The notes under the pieces were generated by a model, which worked only from the letters and a program-made list of their open reading frames with translations, searched no databases and was not told the origin of the DNA. A program made the translations under genes and the position numbers. A stretch of DNA of 64,000 nt from Myotis daubentonii (Eukaryota > Chordata > Mammalia > Chiroptera > Vespertilionidae), in NCBI RefSeq assembly GCF_963259705.1, contig NC_081841.1, forward strand, positions 119,731,033 through 119,795,032. Direction: 5' to 3'. Of the stretch, positions 1-12,104 are shown one piece after another; position 1 is the first letter of the stretch; the number at the start of each line of letters is the position of its first letter.

Positions 1-639
1 TCATAAGGACCTGAACCCCAGCACTCAGTGGGAAGAGGGATTCCTCACTTCCATTGGTGGACACCCCACTTCCACCAAAAACAATACCTGGATGAGAATT
101 CTAGAAAATTGAAGAAGGAAGCAAATTTAAGTGAAAAAAGGAAAAGGGGAAATGAAGAATTTCTCTTTCTTCAGAGCATTCTCCTCTCTTTTGAAAGGTT
201 TATGGTGGCAGAATTATGCCACATAAAGATGGAGAGGAGATTCAAGTTTAGCCAGCAGAAGCAGATGGTGTAATGGTTTGAGTCAGTGTAAGTGGCACTC
301 CAACATTGCTGGCTTACTGTTCTGGCCCCACAGTGAGTCAGGGAGAGAAGAGGAACTGACATCCCCTGCCATGGCAGGGTTTGTGGGACACATGAAGCCA
401 CTACTTCCCCACCCTATCACGTGAGGCAGGTGATAGCTTCATCTAGTCTTACAGAAGGCACTGCTGTTTATCAGAGACTTTGGAAAGATATCCAAAGAAT
501 TCCATTCTATTATCATTTACTTCTTGAACATGAACTGAAAGCTTTACCCTCAGCCAAAAGGCAGTCACCCACTCTAGGGGTCTGGAATTATTCTTCTTGT
601 CTCTGGTCCTAAAACATCAATGGTTTTTTAAAAAAATGA
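1..639. other. Unique intronic sequence, no gene
   Basis: I see no repeat family, exon-like codon pattern or RNA gene here. Short open frames are broken and have no recognisable protein. It is presumed to be DCLK1 intron. Confidence 0.6.
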
Positions 640-815
640 TTAACCACCTATTGTGTGCCAGCAGTTTTCACATGCTAATCAGCACCATTGGTGCTAAGGG
701 GTATCTGTCCCATTTTGCAGTTGAGAATATGAGGTTCAAAGAGGCTGAGTGCTTTGCCCATAGTCAAGGATGCAAGTCAAGTCCAGATTTCCAGATTGCA
801 GCTCCATGCTGCTTC
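640..815 (-). mobile_element. MIR SINE, old
   Basis: The + strand reads as the reverse complement of the MIR core. It has a CTATTGTGTGCCAGCA segment, then CCCATTTTGCAGTTGAGAA, then a diverged CCATAGTCAAGG and a CAGATTTCCAGA tail segment, in the order expected for MIR. Divergence is high, as expected for this Mesozoic tRNA-derived family. No target-site duplication can be recognised. Confidence 0.7.
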
Positions 816-1589
816 CTTTATTTGCTGTCCCTCTTTTCTGCAAATTCTTAACTTCCTGATGGAAGGATTCAGGCTCTGAATCTGCACTGAACTATCCTCT
901 GGTCATGAATATGGCAGTGGAAGGACTGAGAGGCCTAGCATGCACTGACCATGCTCGGTTCCTTTGAAGGTACTTTCCAGAGGTTAACTCTCAACCAACC
1001 CTAGAAAAGAAGCTTGATACACAAGCAGACAAAAAAGCCATTCACCTAATGAGTAGATTCTTGAAACCAAGCTTTCCCAAATCATGTGTGTATCTCCCCC
1101 AAGTATGTGATTTGTGATTCAGTTTTAGAGTTTAATAAAATCATATTGTGAATCTGAAAACTGATGGAAAAGCATTCATTTATTGAGTTAGTTGTAGTAC
1201 TTTTTATTTGGATTTCTTAATATTCACATTGTGCTCTCATTGTGGGCCCATTCAGGGTTGAGAAATTAGTGGTACCCCATCAATTCTGACTTAACCAAAT
1301 TAAAATTTACTTAAATTGGTTGTTCTCACACAGGTGGTTGGCCAGATTCCTGATCCCTTCTTTTCTCATGTGCAAAATCTACAGGGTGCTGGGACTCTAC
1401 CTCAAGGCTTCTCCATTCTGATCCAGCATCCTGCCAGGTAGTACAGTGGAACCTGGAGGCAGGAAATGATTTCAATCTTAAATGTGTGATGAATTTCTAT
1501 AACCATTAAGTACTCCTGAAATGTTTTATAATTAGGACTTTTTCATAGAATTTTAGCCTTTGAGAGAGTTGTAAAAATTATACAGCCAT
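816..1589. other. Unique intronic sequence
   Basis: AT-rich sequence without an identifiable element. Nothing here looks like a splice-flanked exon. Confidence 0.5.
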
Positions 1590-2365
1590 GAGATGGCTAC
1601 TATAAAAAACCAAAAGCCATCTCACACACATGAGGATGGCTACTAAAAATAAAACAAAACAAAACAAAACAAAAACCAACAAATAACAAATGTTGGTGAA
1701 AATATGAATAAATTGGAACTCTTCTTCACTGTTAGTGGGAAGGTAAAGTCGTGCAACCACTATGGAAAACTGTATAGCAATATGCAAAAAATTAAACATA
1801 GGTTTACCATTTGATTCAGCAATTCTACTTCTGGGTGTATTCCCCAAAATATTTAAAGCAGGGTCTCAAAGAGATATTTGCACACCCATGTTCATAGCAG
1901 CATTATTCACAATAGCCAAAAGGTGTAAGCAACTCAAGTGTCCATCAACAAATGAATGAACAAAGAAAACATAATATATACATACAATGGAATATTATTC
2001 AGCTTTAAAAAGAAAGGAAATTCTTACATATGCTGCAACATGGAACCTTGAGGACATTATGCTAAGTGAAATAAGTCAGTTACAAAATGAAAAATACTCT
2101 TTTTCCACTCATAAGAGGTACCTAGAGTAGTCAAATTCCTATAGCCAGAAAGTAGAATAGTGATTGCCAGGTCTGTCTGGAGGGTGAGATTGGGAAGAAG
2201 TTGTTTTTTGGGGTACAGAATTTCAGTTTTGCAAGATGAAAAGAGTTCCGGGGATGGATGGTAGTGACAGTTGCACAACAGTGTGAACTGTACATCCACT
2301 TGAAAAAGGTTAAGATGGTAAATGTTATGTGTATTTTACCAGAAATTTAAAAAATACATGAAGGG
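1590..2365 (+). mobile_element. Old L1 (L1M-type) 3' end, sense
   Basis: The segment carries the decayed end of L1 ORF2. It includes the stretch CCACTATGGAAAACTG, a peptide with VFPKIFKAG and [10 protein letters not shown], and AATGGAATATTATTCAG near the C-terminus. After it come a 3' UTR and an A-rich end near 2350-2360. An (AAAAC)n run sits at 1650-1675. The copy is 5'-truncated and very diverged from the bat L1s elsewhere in the window, so it predates them. Confidence 0.85.
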
Positions 2366-3239
2366 GTTTCTCCTATTAGTCCCAAGTATGTGAGATTTCA
2401 TTATATTTCCAGTAGCAAACTTAAGGTTGTGATGTATTATCCAGCATGACAAAAGAACCAGTGTTTTCTGATCCAGCTGGCTTGATGCCAGAGTTACTCA
2501 GAGAATCTTTCATGTCTCCTGGAGGAGGGACTGACCAACTGCATGTGGTTGTCTCTGTGGAGACAAAGGTCATTTTCAGCCCTACTGCAAGGGAACACAT
2601 TGTAAAAACTCACTGTTCTCCAGCTGTTAAGATTTGAATGAGGTAAGTGACCATAACTGGCCTTTCACCACCAGGATTTGTTTTCAGTGAAACATTATAA
2701 TTTGACTGAGTAGCCAGCTCAGCATCTTTTGAAATGAAAAAGAAAACCCAAATAACTCAAAATGCTGAGTCAGTACTTTGGCATTGGGAGTGGAAAGCAG
2801 TGAGAAATGGGTAGGCTTTTAGGAATCTGACAGGAAAGGAAATATTTGGGAACAATAACACTTATGGATTGACTGTTACCTGCCAGGCAAGGACAGTGGC
2901 TATTTACAAGCTTTGTGCCCCTCATTCACTTGCACATTCTCTTTCTGATTGTTTTAGTTCTGAATCTCCTACTGTCCTTTGTCTTCCAGGAAGCCTCAAT
3001 GATTAGCTTTACATGTCCTGGGTCATAGGCTATATTATCTGGCATTTAACAGTCACTGGACAGCACTTGCACTTAGTTTCCAACTTTGGACTGCTTCTTT
3101 TTCATGGGTGAGTTCTGTCTTCTAGCTTGACTTTAGTCCTCCTAGACAAAGATCTGGTCTTCCCCTCTTTGTGGCTTCATTGCTTAGCAGAGATTGGGCA
3201 TTGGGGACAGCTTGATAAATTACTAAATTCTGGAGAAGT
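2366..3239. other. Unique intronic sequence
   Basis: No mobile element or exon recognised. A short open frame at 2446-2637 has no recognisable homologue. Confidence 0.5.
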
Positions 3240-3254
3240 CAGAATCCTCATTTT

Positions 3255-3483
3255 TTAATATATTTTATTCATTTTTTACAGAGAGGAAGGGAGAGGGATA
3301 GAGAATTAGAAATATCGATGAGAGAGAAATATCGTAAGAGAGAAACATCAATCAGTTGCCTCCTGCACACCCCCTACTGGGGATGTGCCCAAAACCAAGG
3401 TACATGCCCTTGACTGAACTCCAACCTAGGACCCTTCAGTCCACAGGCCGATGCTCTATCCACTAAGCCAAATCGGTTAGGGC
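3255..3483 (-). mobile_element. Ves-type SINE with 15-bp TSD
   Basis: This is a tRNA-derived vespertilionid SINE in antisense. The + strand starts with the A/T-rich tail and the purine-rich AGAGAGGAAGGGAGAGGGAT block. It ends in the reverse of the tRNA-like head (GCCAAATCGGTTAGGGCC). The direct repeat CAGAATCCTCATTTT flanks it at 3240-3254 and 3484-3498, which fixes the ends. This is an L1-driven insertion. Confidence 0.93.
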
Positions 3484-3559
3484 CAGAATCCTCATTTTAA
3501 AAACAAATAGCTATAACTTCTATTCAAGGAAGACAGTGTTATAAGGCTTGGGTAAAACA

Positions 3560-3602
3560 TATATGTAAAGCATTTAGCATTCAATAAATGGTAGTTATTA
3601 CT
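3560..3602 (+). mobile_element. MIR 3'-end fragment
   Basis: ATGTAAAGCATTTAGCATTC followed by AATAAATGGTAGTTATTA matches the 3' end of MIR/L2-type repeats. It is too short to place in a subfamily. Confidence 0.5.
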
Positions 3603-4007
3603 CTCTTTACTAGTATTATATGTCATAAGTATGCATGGTGTTTTGGAGTTAACCTTATAATCCTTTTATAATCCTTTTAAAAAATAATTCTATTAGGCTG
3701 ATAATTCATGGCATTCTCTTTTTGTAATATTTTTGCATGAGATGGGGACATTTAAAGAAAAAAAGATGTTGAAATCTGACATAATCTCACAGTCCAAGAA
3801 TGTTGGACTTTCCTGGAGTTCTGGTGACACCATGTGGAAAAATATGTTATTACATGTTGACTGTTTTAAAGAGTTCAAATTCTATTGCATTGTTAAAATG
3901 GTAAATTATTCTGCTATGTATAAATTCTGAGTTCCCCCCACCCCCCCCCCCCCAACACACTTAATTATAATATTGTTTTAAGGACTAAAGTTAAAGAATG
4001 GAAAGCT

Positions 4008-4247
4008 TCCCTGGCCAGTCTGCTCAGTGGATAGAACACCAGCCTATGGACTGAAGGGTGCCCATTTCGATTCTGGTCAAGGACATGTACTGGTTGCAGC
4101 TTGATCTCCAGCTCTGGTCTGGGCATATATGAGAGGCAACTAATCAATGTGTCTCTCTCACATTGATGTTTCTCTCTGTGTCTCTCCCTTTCCACTCTCT
4201 CTAAAAATCAATGGAAGAATATCCTCTGGTGAGGATTAACAATGACA
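4008..4247 (+). mobile_element. Ves-type SINE with hairpin tail and 15-bp TSD
   Basis: A tRNA-like head (CTGGCCAGTCTGCTCAGTGG) leads into the SINE body. The tail carries the small palindrome TATCCTCTGGTGAGGATTA. The same hairpin tail is seen in the SINEs at 46236 and 50696. The direct repeat AAAGAATGGAAAGCT at 3993-4007 and 4248-4262 marks the insertion. Internal A- and B-box-like motifs could serve as a pol III promoter, but it is not a tRNA gene. Confidence 0.92.
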
Positions 4248-4262
4248 AAAGAATGGAAAGCT

Positions 4263-6174
4263 GATTCTAAACTAGTGCATGTAAACTTATTGAATAGAGA
4301 AAAAGAACATTGAATTTCACAGAATATGATCAATTCTTTTTAAGTGGGGAAGTGTTTTCTTTATATTATGTCAATACCATGACATATTTGAAAGCGACAC
4401 CAATTTACAATGACTCAGTAGTAACCAGCCAGTAAAATTTAATTCAGAATTTCTATCATTCTACTTTGTGTTACCTACCCCAGTCTGTAATGGGGTTGGC
4501 ATTTAAATACTCACAGAATTGTTGCCAGTGCAACTGGACCATGGTGGAGAGTAGGATAGTCTTGTTCCTAGAGTTGTTTCCAAACTCTTTCTGCCCATCT
4601 TGACTTTCCTCATGGGAAATAAATAAATACCTCTTCACTATTTTCTACATTGCTGGGAGTGGAGTTACTCCTTGAGCCTGGAACTGTACTCATGGATTTA
4701 GTATTACCTTAGTTACAGAAATGGGAGTTTTCTAAACTCAAACATTTGTTCTTCTCAGCCTTTCTCTCCTTGTCACTGCCAACACCCATCTCTGGCTTTG
4801 TCAAACACATAGGTATTTCCTCACTCTTATTGTTCAAGGTATCCTGAGGAATAAGAGACATAGATAATTAGAACACACCTGGTTATTGGTAGTAAATACA
4901 TTTATATACTTTAGTCAGCAAATATTTTAGTTAGGGCAATTTATGAACAATATGCTCAAGTCATAAGGGCTTTACAACATTCATCCATCTGTCAAAGTGT
5001 AGTTCATCAGAAAGAAGTCCTTGTACTCATGAGAACTTTGCATGTTCTCAAGTAACTTATTTGGGGTGGTCTGTGTGGCTTACATACTTTCCCTCCTGCC
5101 AGTACCATGAAGGACTACAGAAATGGTGCAGGGAAATGTGCTTTCATCTGCTCACACACTTCCAAGGGGGAACAAAATCAACCATCCTTTCTGAAGAACA
5201 TAGTTTTGCATCCAGTTTACTGATACATGCAGTAACATATATTTGGAACAGCTAAGGCAATTTAAATTCATATATATTTATGAGATACAGCATCCTATTT
5301 TTGTCATTTTTTTAACATCTGGAGATTGTGAGTTTCACAAATGAAGCTCTTTGAGTAGTATTGATGCAATTCCTTAAACAGTGATGTCCAGATCTATTAA
5401 GGCTTAAACTCTCCAGGTTCCTCCTAAGGCTTTGCTAATTATTTTAGGACATTGTACTGCTGATTATTAATATCCTGTTCTGCTTGGTGGAGTTGACTGA
5501 AAGAGTCATTTAGTACAGTTTCCAACAAAGCCTCATTTAAAAACTATGAGAAGTTGAAGTGCTGGGAGAACCTTTCTAATTATCTCACAGAATTTTGCCT
5601 CAAGCTCCTGGCTAAAGGATCATCCATAACAGTGTACAGAAGTGTCTGAAGTTGTGAGGGAATGGAGGTGAGCTGTGTGCCAGCCTTGGCAAGCTTCTGG
5701 GTTGGAGACAGGTCTGAGGGCTTTCCATGGAATCCTTTCATACCCAGCCAGGCTTCTCCTGTCATCCTCAGACTGACTAGAGTTAGTCAGGGCAGAGTTC
5801 CTCCCTTCCCATCCCCTGGCTCCAAACCTACTTCCTATGCTGCTCTGAAAAAGAAACTTTTCCATGTCTCATCTTTTAGAGACCTAGCTTAGAACTTCTA
5901 GGGAACAATTATCTTAATTGGATGAACAATTCATGCCATAGGATACTAAGGGGTTTGCTGGAAGACTGTCTCAACTCTGTGTCATGGACAAGGCAGTGTC
6001 CAGGTAAGGCACAGGTGCTGCTCTGGTTGGGGAAACTCTGCCTGGAGAGTGTGGTCTCTCACGTGTTGCAGGAAGGTGCACTTGCATTTGAGGCTGCTGG
6101 TCCATTGTAAAAGTTTCCAAATCACATCAAGTAAACAGCCTCTGACTTTACAAGTGGACAGATTACCTACTAGA
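4263..6174. other. Unique intronic sequence, about 1.9 kb
   Basis: No repeat or exon was recognised. Open frames on both strands at 5580-5892 are overlapping shadows without codon or domain support. Confidence 0.5.
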
Positions 6175-6262
6175 CTAGAGAGCAAGCATGTCAAACTCAC
6201 GGCCCACAATGAATATTTTTGCAGCCCAGCCCATATATCTGTATGTAAGAAATGTGTATTTT

Positions 6263-6525
6263 TGTTGTTGCTTTTTAAAATGTTTTTATTGATTAAGGTA
6301 TTACATATGTGTTCTTATCCCTTCATTATTCCCCCAAACCCCCACTCATGCCCTCATCCCCCTGTTGTCTGTGTCCATTGGTTAGGTTTATATGCATGCA
6401 TACAAGTCCTTTGGGTGATCTCTCCCCCTTACCCCCGCCCTCCCCTACCTTCCCTCTGAGGTTTGATGGTCTGATTGATGCTTCTCTGACTCTGGATCTG
6501 TTTTTGTTCATTAGTTTTAATAAAA
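6263..6525 (-). mobile_element. Bat L1 3'-UTR fragment, antisense
   Basis: It resembles the 3' UTR of the L1 at 37100-37400 in reverse: a GATTAAGGTATTACATATG start, a GCATGCATACAAGTCC segment and a run of CCC-rich blocks. It ends inside the UTR, so it is a severely 5'-truncated insertion. No clear target duplication is visible. Confidence 0.8.
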
Positions 6526-6565
6526 ATTTTGTAACTTAATTTTTACAATATTCAGTTATATATAA

Positions 6566-6720
6566 CTAGAGGCCTGATGCACGAAATTCATGCAAGGGGC
6601 TCAGCCCCTGCAGTCACAGTGGTCTCCTCTGCCTTGGCCTCCGCTGCCTCGTCTTCATCCCGAAGGTCATCTGGAAGGACAATTAGTCTAATTAGCATAT
6701 TATACTTTTATTATTATAGA
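6566..6720 (-). mobile_element. Short HeliBatN-type Helitron (155 bp)
   Basis: The + strand opens with CTAGAGGCCTGATGCACG, the reverse of the Helitron 3' end with its short hairpin. It closes with the reverse of a TC-start 5' end (TCTATAATAATAAAAG). The flanking bases are A and T, as expected for insertion at an A^T dinucleotide without target duplication. It has no coding capacity and lies inside the hAT-like element. Confidence 0.9.
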
Positions 6721-6838
6721 TTATTAATAATGAACTACTACATTCGCTAATAACTGATTACTATAATCGTGTTGCATTCATTTCTCTTACGCATAGGTGC
6801 ACCATTTCTTTCCACTAATACTAGCAGTGAATATTTTA

Positions 6839-9800
6839 TTTAACTTTTTTTCAATCTGTAATTTCTTTATTGATTAAGGTATTACATATGTTACCTCATT
6901 ACTCCCATAAGCCCACCACACTCATGCCTTCGCCCCCCTGTTGTCTGTGCCCATTGGTTGGGCTTATATGCATGCATACAAGTCCTTTGGTTGATCTCTC
7001 CCCTTTACCCCCACCCTCCCCTACATTCCCTCTGAGGTTTGACAGTCTTATCGCTGCTTCTCTGTCTCTGGATCTATCCCTTTTCATCAGCCTATGTTGT
7101 TCACTATATTCCACAAATGAGTGAGATCATGTGGTATTTATCTTACTCTGACTGGCTTATTTCACTTAACATAATGCTCTCCAGTTCCATCCATGCTGTT
7201 GCAAATGGTAAGAGTTCCTTCTTTTTTACTGCAGCATAGTATTCCATTGTGTAGATGTACCACCGTTTTTTAATCCACTCATCTGCTGATGGGCACTTAG
7301 GCTGCTTCCTAATCTTAGCTATGGTGAATTGTGCTGCTATGAATATAGGGGTGCATATATCTTTTCTGATTGTTGTTTCTAGCTTATTGGGATATATTCC
7401 TAGAAGTGGGATCACTGGGTCAAATGGGAGTTCCATTTTTAGTTTTTTGAGGAAACTCCATACTGTTCTCCACAGTGGCTGCACCAGTCTGCATTCCCAC
7501 CAGCAGTGCAAAAGGGTTCCTTTTTCTCCACATCCTCTCCAACACTTGTTGTTTGTTGATTTGCTGATGATCCCCATTTTAACAGGTGTGAGATGATACT
7601 GCATGGTCATTTTGATTTGCATTTCTCGTATAATTAGTGACTTTGAGCATGTTTTCATATGTCTTTAGGCCTTCTGTATGTCCTCTTTCGAAAAGTGTCT
7701 ATTTAGGTCTGTTGCCCATTTTTTGAGTGGATTTTTTATCTTCCTTTTGTTAAATTGTATGAGTTCCCTGTAAATGTTGGAAATTAAACCCTTATTGGTG
7801 ATAACATTAGCAAATATGTTCTCCATGCAGTGGGCTTTCTTGTTATTTTGTTGATGGTTTCCTTTGCTGTACAAAAGCTTTTTATTTTGATGTAGTCCCA
7901 TTTGTTTATTTTCTCTTTAGTCTCCATTGCCCTAGGAGCAGTATCAGTGAAGAAATTCCTTCGGCATATGTCTGCTATTTCACTGCCTATGGATTCCTGT
8001 AATATTTTTATGGTTTCCAATCTTACGTATAAGTCCTTTATCTATTTTGAGTTAATTTTTGTGTATGGTGTAATTTGGTGGTCTAGTTTTATCTTTTTGC
8101 ATGTATCTGTCCAATTTTCTCAACACCATTTATTGAAGAGTCTTGACTCCATTGTGTCCTCTTGCCTCCTTTGTTGAATATCAATTGGGCATAGTGGTTT
8201 GGGTTGATTTCTGGGTTTTCTATTCTATTCCATTGATCTATATGTCTGTTCTTGAGCCAGTACCAAGCTCTTTTAAGAACAGTGTCTTTGTAATACAGCT
8301 TGATATCTGGTATTGAGATCCTACCTACTTTCTTCTTCTTTCTGAGGATTGCTACAGGTATTCGAGGTCTTTTTTTATTCCAGATGAATTTTTGGAACGT
8401 TCATTCTAGATCTGTGAAATATGCAGTTGGTATCTTAATAGGAATTGCATTGAATCTATAGATTGCTTTGGGTAGTGTGGGCATTTTGATGATGTTGATT
8501 CTACCAATCCATGAACACGGTATGTTCTTCCATCTGTTTATGTCTTCCTCTACCTCTTTTTTCAGTGTCTTGCAGTTTCCTCATATAGGTCTTTTACCTC
8601 CTTAGTTAAGTTTATTCCTAGGTATCTTAATTTTTTTTGGTGTGATGGTAAATGGGATTGCTTTTTTTAGTCTCTCTTTCTGTAAGTTCACTATTGGTGT
8701 GAAGAAATGCCATAGATTTCTTGGCATTAATTTTGTATCCTGCTACATTGCCAAATTTGTTTATTAAGTCTAATAATTTTTTGATGGAGTCTAGGGTTTT
8801 CTATGTACAGTTTCATGTCATCTGCAAATAAGGACAATTTTACTTCTTTTCCAATTTGGATGCCTTTTATTTCTTCTTCTCTGATCGCAATGGCTAGTAC
8901 TTCCAGTACTATGTCAAACAGGAGTGGTGACAGTGGGCATCCCTGTCTTGTTCCTGTTCTTAGGGGAAATGGTTTTAGTTTTTGCCCATTGATTATGATG
9001 TTGGCTGTGGGTTTGTCATATATGGCTTTTATTATGTTGAGGTATGATCCTTCTATTCCCACCTTGCTGAGAGTTTTTATCAAGAAAGGGTGTTGGATTT
9101 TGTCAAATGCTTTTTCTGCATCAATTGATATAACTATGTGATTTTTATCTTTCAATTTGTTTATGTGATGTATCACGTCTATTGATTTGCGGATATTGTA
9201 CCATCCTTGCATCCCTGGGATAAATCCTACTTAGTCATGGTGTATGATCTTTCTGATGTATTGCTGGATCCGATTTGCTAGGATTTTGTTGAGTATTTTG
9301 GCATCTATATTCATGAGGGATATTGGCCTATAATTCTCCTTCATTGTGTTGTCTCTATCTGGTTTTGGTATTAGGGTGATATTGGCTTCATAGAAAGAGC
9401 TCAGAAGTGTTCCTTCCTCTTGAATTTTTTGGAATAGTCTGAGGAGGATAGGTTTTAGTTCTTTCTTGAATGTTTGGTAAAACTCCCCTGTTAAGCCACC
9501 TGGCCACAGGCTTTTGTTTGCTGGAAGATTTTTGATTACTGCTTCAATTTCTTTTATAGTTATTGGCCTATTGAGGTTTTTAGAATCTTCCTGATTGAGT
9601 TTTGGAAGGTTGTATTTTTCTAGGAATATGTCCATTTCCTCCAGGTTGTCTAGTTTGTTGGGGTAGAGTTATTCATAGTATTTTTTAACAATCCTTTGAA
9701 TTTCTGTGGTGTCTGTTGTTATTTTGCCTCTTTCATTTGTGATTTTGTTTATTTGGGTCCTCTCTCTTTGCTTCTTGTTGAGTGTGGCTAGGGGTTCATC

Positions 9801-10567
9801 AATCTTATTTATCCTTTCAAAGAACCAGCTCTTGGTTTCATTGATCTTTTGTAGTTTATTTCTAATATTATGCACTTGTGGTCCTTGAAGATGCTTGGTA
9901 TGATTTCAGTCTTCTTGAATTTGGGGAGACTTTGCTTGTGACCCAATATGCGGTCTGTTTTTGAAAATGTCCCATGTGCACTTGAGAAGAACGTATATTC
10001 TGTGGCTTTGGGGTGAAATGGTCTGAAGATGTCAATTAAGTCCATCTGATCTAGTGAGTCATTTAGGATTGCTGTTTCTTTGCTGATTTTTTGTCTAGAG
10101 GATTTATCCAATGATGTCAGTGGTGTGTTTAAGTCCCCATACTATGATTGTATTGTTGTCAATCTCTCCCTTGATATCTTCCAGGAGTTTTTTTAAGTGT
10201 TCGGGTGCTCCTGCATTGGGTGCATATATGTTTATCAAGGTTATATCCTCTTGTTTTATCGATCCCTTTAGTATTATGATGTGGCCTTCCTTATCTCTTG
10301 TTATGGCCTTCAATTTGGGGTCTATTTTGTCAGATATAAATATTTCTACCCCAGCTATTTTTCATTTCCATTTGCTGAAAGATATTTTTCCATCCCTTCA
10401 CTTTCAGTCTGTTTGAGTCCCTTGTTTTGAGGTGGGTCTATTGTAGACAGCATATATACATGGCTCATGTCTTTTTATCCATTCAGCCACCCCATGTCTT
10501 TTGATTGGAGCATTTAGTCCATTTACATTTAAAGTTATTATTGAAAGTACTTGTTTTTAGTCATTTC
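6839..10567 (-). mobile_element. Bat L1, 5'-truncated, antisense, 16-bp TSD
   Basis: It contains the 3' UTR and most of ORF2 in reverse. AGCAGTGAATATTTTA at 6823-6838 and 10568-10583 is the target duplication. Truncation lies near the ORF2 start. Compared with the sense L1 at 31821, an internal deletion of roughly 350 bp occurs near 9870, joining the endonuclease region to a downstream coding segment. Several stops and frameshifts break ORF2, so it is dead. The C-terminal cysteine motif is still readable as CWRGC then HCWWEC in the segment 7143-7658. Confidence 0.95.
7143..10450 (-). pseudogene. L1 ORF2 pseudogene (endonuclease and reverse transcriptase)
   Basis: ORF2p nicks the target and reverse-transcribes L1 RNA. 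Reading on the minus strand, endonuclease pieces are seen near 10100-10450. The reverse-transcriptase core follows at 8727-9635, with FADD in [10 protein letters not shown] near 8810 and a PLSPLLF box upstream of it. The C-terminal cysteine motif (Cx3C, x7, Hx4C) lies in 7143-7658. The reading frame is broken into at least six pieces, and a deletion near 9870 removes part of the linker before the reverse transcriptase. Confidence 0.9.
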
Positions 10568-10967
10568 AGCAGTGAATATTTTAGCAGCCGATTGCCATGT
10601 CATTAGTCTTGTACTGACTTGTTTGTTGTGCGCAACAGGAAATATTTCGCTTTCGGAGAACAGGAAAAATAGGTTTATTTGCATTATACTTATTAATTCG
10701 TGCAGTTATTCAGTTTCTGGTAAGTTAATGTTCAAGAAAAAAATATTAATTTTTATTAAAATGTTCTCTATTATTTTATGTTAATGATTACTCATTTATT
10801 TCAGCCCTTTGTATTCAACATGTCTCTATTGAAATAAATCTATGTTTCTATGAAAATTGAAGCTTTTATTTTTATTTTATTTAATTTTTTTTGCGGCCAA
10901 CATAAACTTAAACCTTGTTTATTTGGCCCATGTTAGCCTTTGAGTTTGACATACTTGAACTAGAGAG

Positions 10968-11686
10968 TTGGTACAAGATGCTGAGAGTAGTTGATCTAAA
11001 TGGCATTAGACATCAGGTTTTCCTGGAGCCCTTGTGTGAAGTCCATAATGTGACATCATATGATTGAGGATGGATCAGTGGAGGCATCAAGAGAAGAAAA
11101 CACAAGCAAATCTATAATACATGAAGTCAAGATTTCAAAAAACAAACTCATAGTATCCTCTTGCTCAGGGGATACAGACCCCCCCAACCCTTGCTTTTCA
11201 GTTTTAAATACATTTTAAGAGACAGTATCAAAACTCTGTTAGAAAACAGGGTAGGGGTACACAGTTGAGGAGGTGTAATGGCTTCACCTTTGAGGCTGCT
11301 GACAAAGAAGGCACCCTAGCAATCCTTCATATACTAAATGGAGCACAACTTGTCCAGAACATTTGAATGGACCTCTTGATGTTGTCTACCTGTACCTCTG
11401 GGCCCTTGTGTTCCTGGTGTGGAACACTGTGAGGAGCTGGATGGCATAATCCAGCTCAGTCTTCAGTCCCATGCAGGTCAGAGTCCCTCTTCCTATTCTC
11501 AGTCACCTTAGTTCTCCACTGTGGCACATAGGTCTTCTTCCTTCGTTCCCAGTTAAGCTTAAAGTTCAGTTGTTTTTACATTCTGGACATCTTTTGAATC
11601 TGCCTTCTTATTTCTGTCTTCCTCACTATAGTATTCCCTATTATTATTTTCCCAATCTGTTTCAGTGGTTCCCCAGGATCCCCTTT

Positions 11687-11689
<3 letters not shown>
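10968..11689. other. Unique intronic sequence
   Basis: No element or exon was identified between the hAT copy and the next SINE. Confidence 0.5.
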
Positions 11690-11735
<46 letters not shown>

Positions 11736-11946
11736 ATATATTTTATTGATTTTTTTACAGAGAGGAAGGGAGAGGGATAGAGAGTTAGAAACATCGATGA
11801 ACGAGAAACATCAATCAGCTGCCTCCTGCATGCCTCCCACTGGGGATGTGCCTGCAGCCAAGGTACATCCCCTGGACCGGAATTGAACCTGGGACCTTGA
11901 GTCCTCAGGCCGACGCTCTATCCACTGAGCAAAACCAGTTAGGGCA
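11690..11946 (-). mobile_element. Ves-type SINE with expanded (TTTA)n tail
   Basis: An antisense SINE body (AGAGAGGAAGGGAGAGGGAT through AAAACCAGTTAGGGC) is preceded by about 45 bp of ATTT repeats where the A-rich tail should be. ATCCCCTTTTTA before and ATCCCTTTTTAA after are a near-identical target duplication. The tail has evolved into a tetranucleotide microsatellite. Confidence 0.92.
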
Positions 11947-12104
11947 CTATCCCTTTTTAAAATGCTACCTGCTACGGGTCAATTCTCTGTATTTGGTCAT
12001 GTGCAGTGATCCCACCATATCAAGGAAGAATGCCTCTGTGGGCTTTCAAGAACCTTTGTAATCTGAATCCCTCCTCATTATGGTTTTGGAATTTCATTAA
12101 GAAA

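Larger units (their letters stand above)
6183..10957 (-). mobile_element. hAT-like DNA transposon, interrupted by three later insertions
   Basis: Two related ends face each other. CAAGCATGTCAAACTCACGG lies at 6183, and its inverted counterpart GAGTTTGACATACTTG ends at 10957. The octamer CTAGAGAG lies directly before the left end (6175-6182) and at 10960-10967, two bases past the right end. This is what an 8-bp hAT target duplication would leave. When the inserted L1 pieces (6263-6525 and 6839-10567) and the Helitron (6566-6720) are removed, about 0.6 kb of AT-rich element remains, too short to encode a transposase. I read it as a non-autonomous hAT. The strand is arbitrary because the termini are inverted repeats. 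The subfamily name is not known to me. Confidence 0.7.

Noticed and set aside
3255..3483. tRNA genes in the SINE heads (also 4008, 38117, 58981)
   Set aside because: The A- and B-box-like motifs belong to tRNA-derived SINEs. Cloverleaf arms are decayed and the elements have TSDs and tails.
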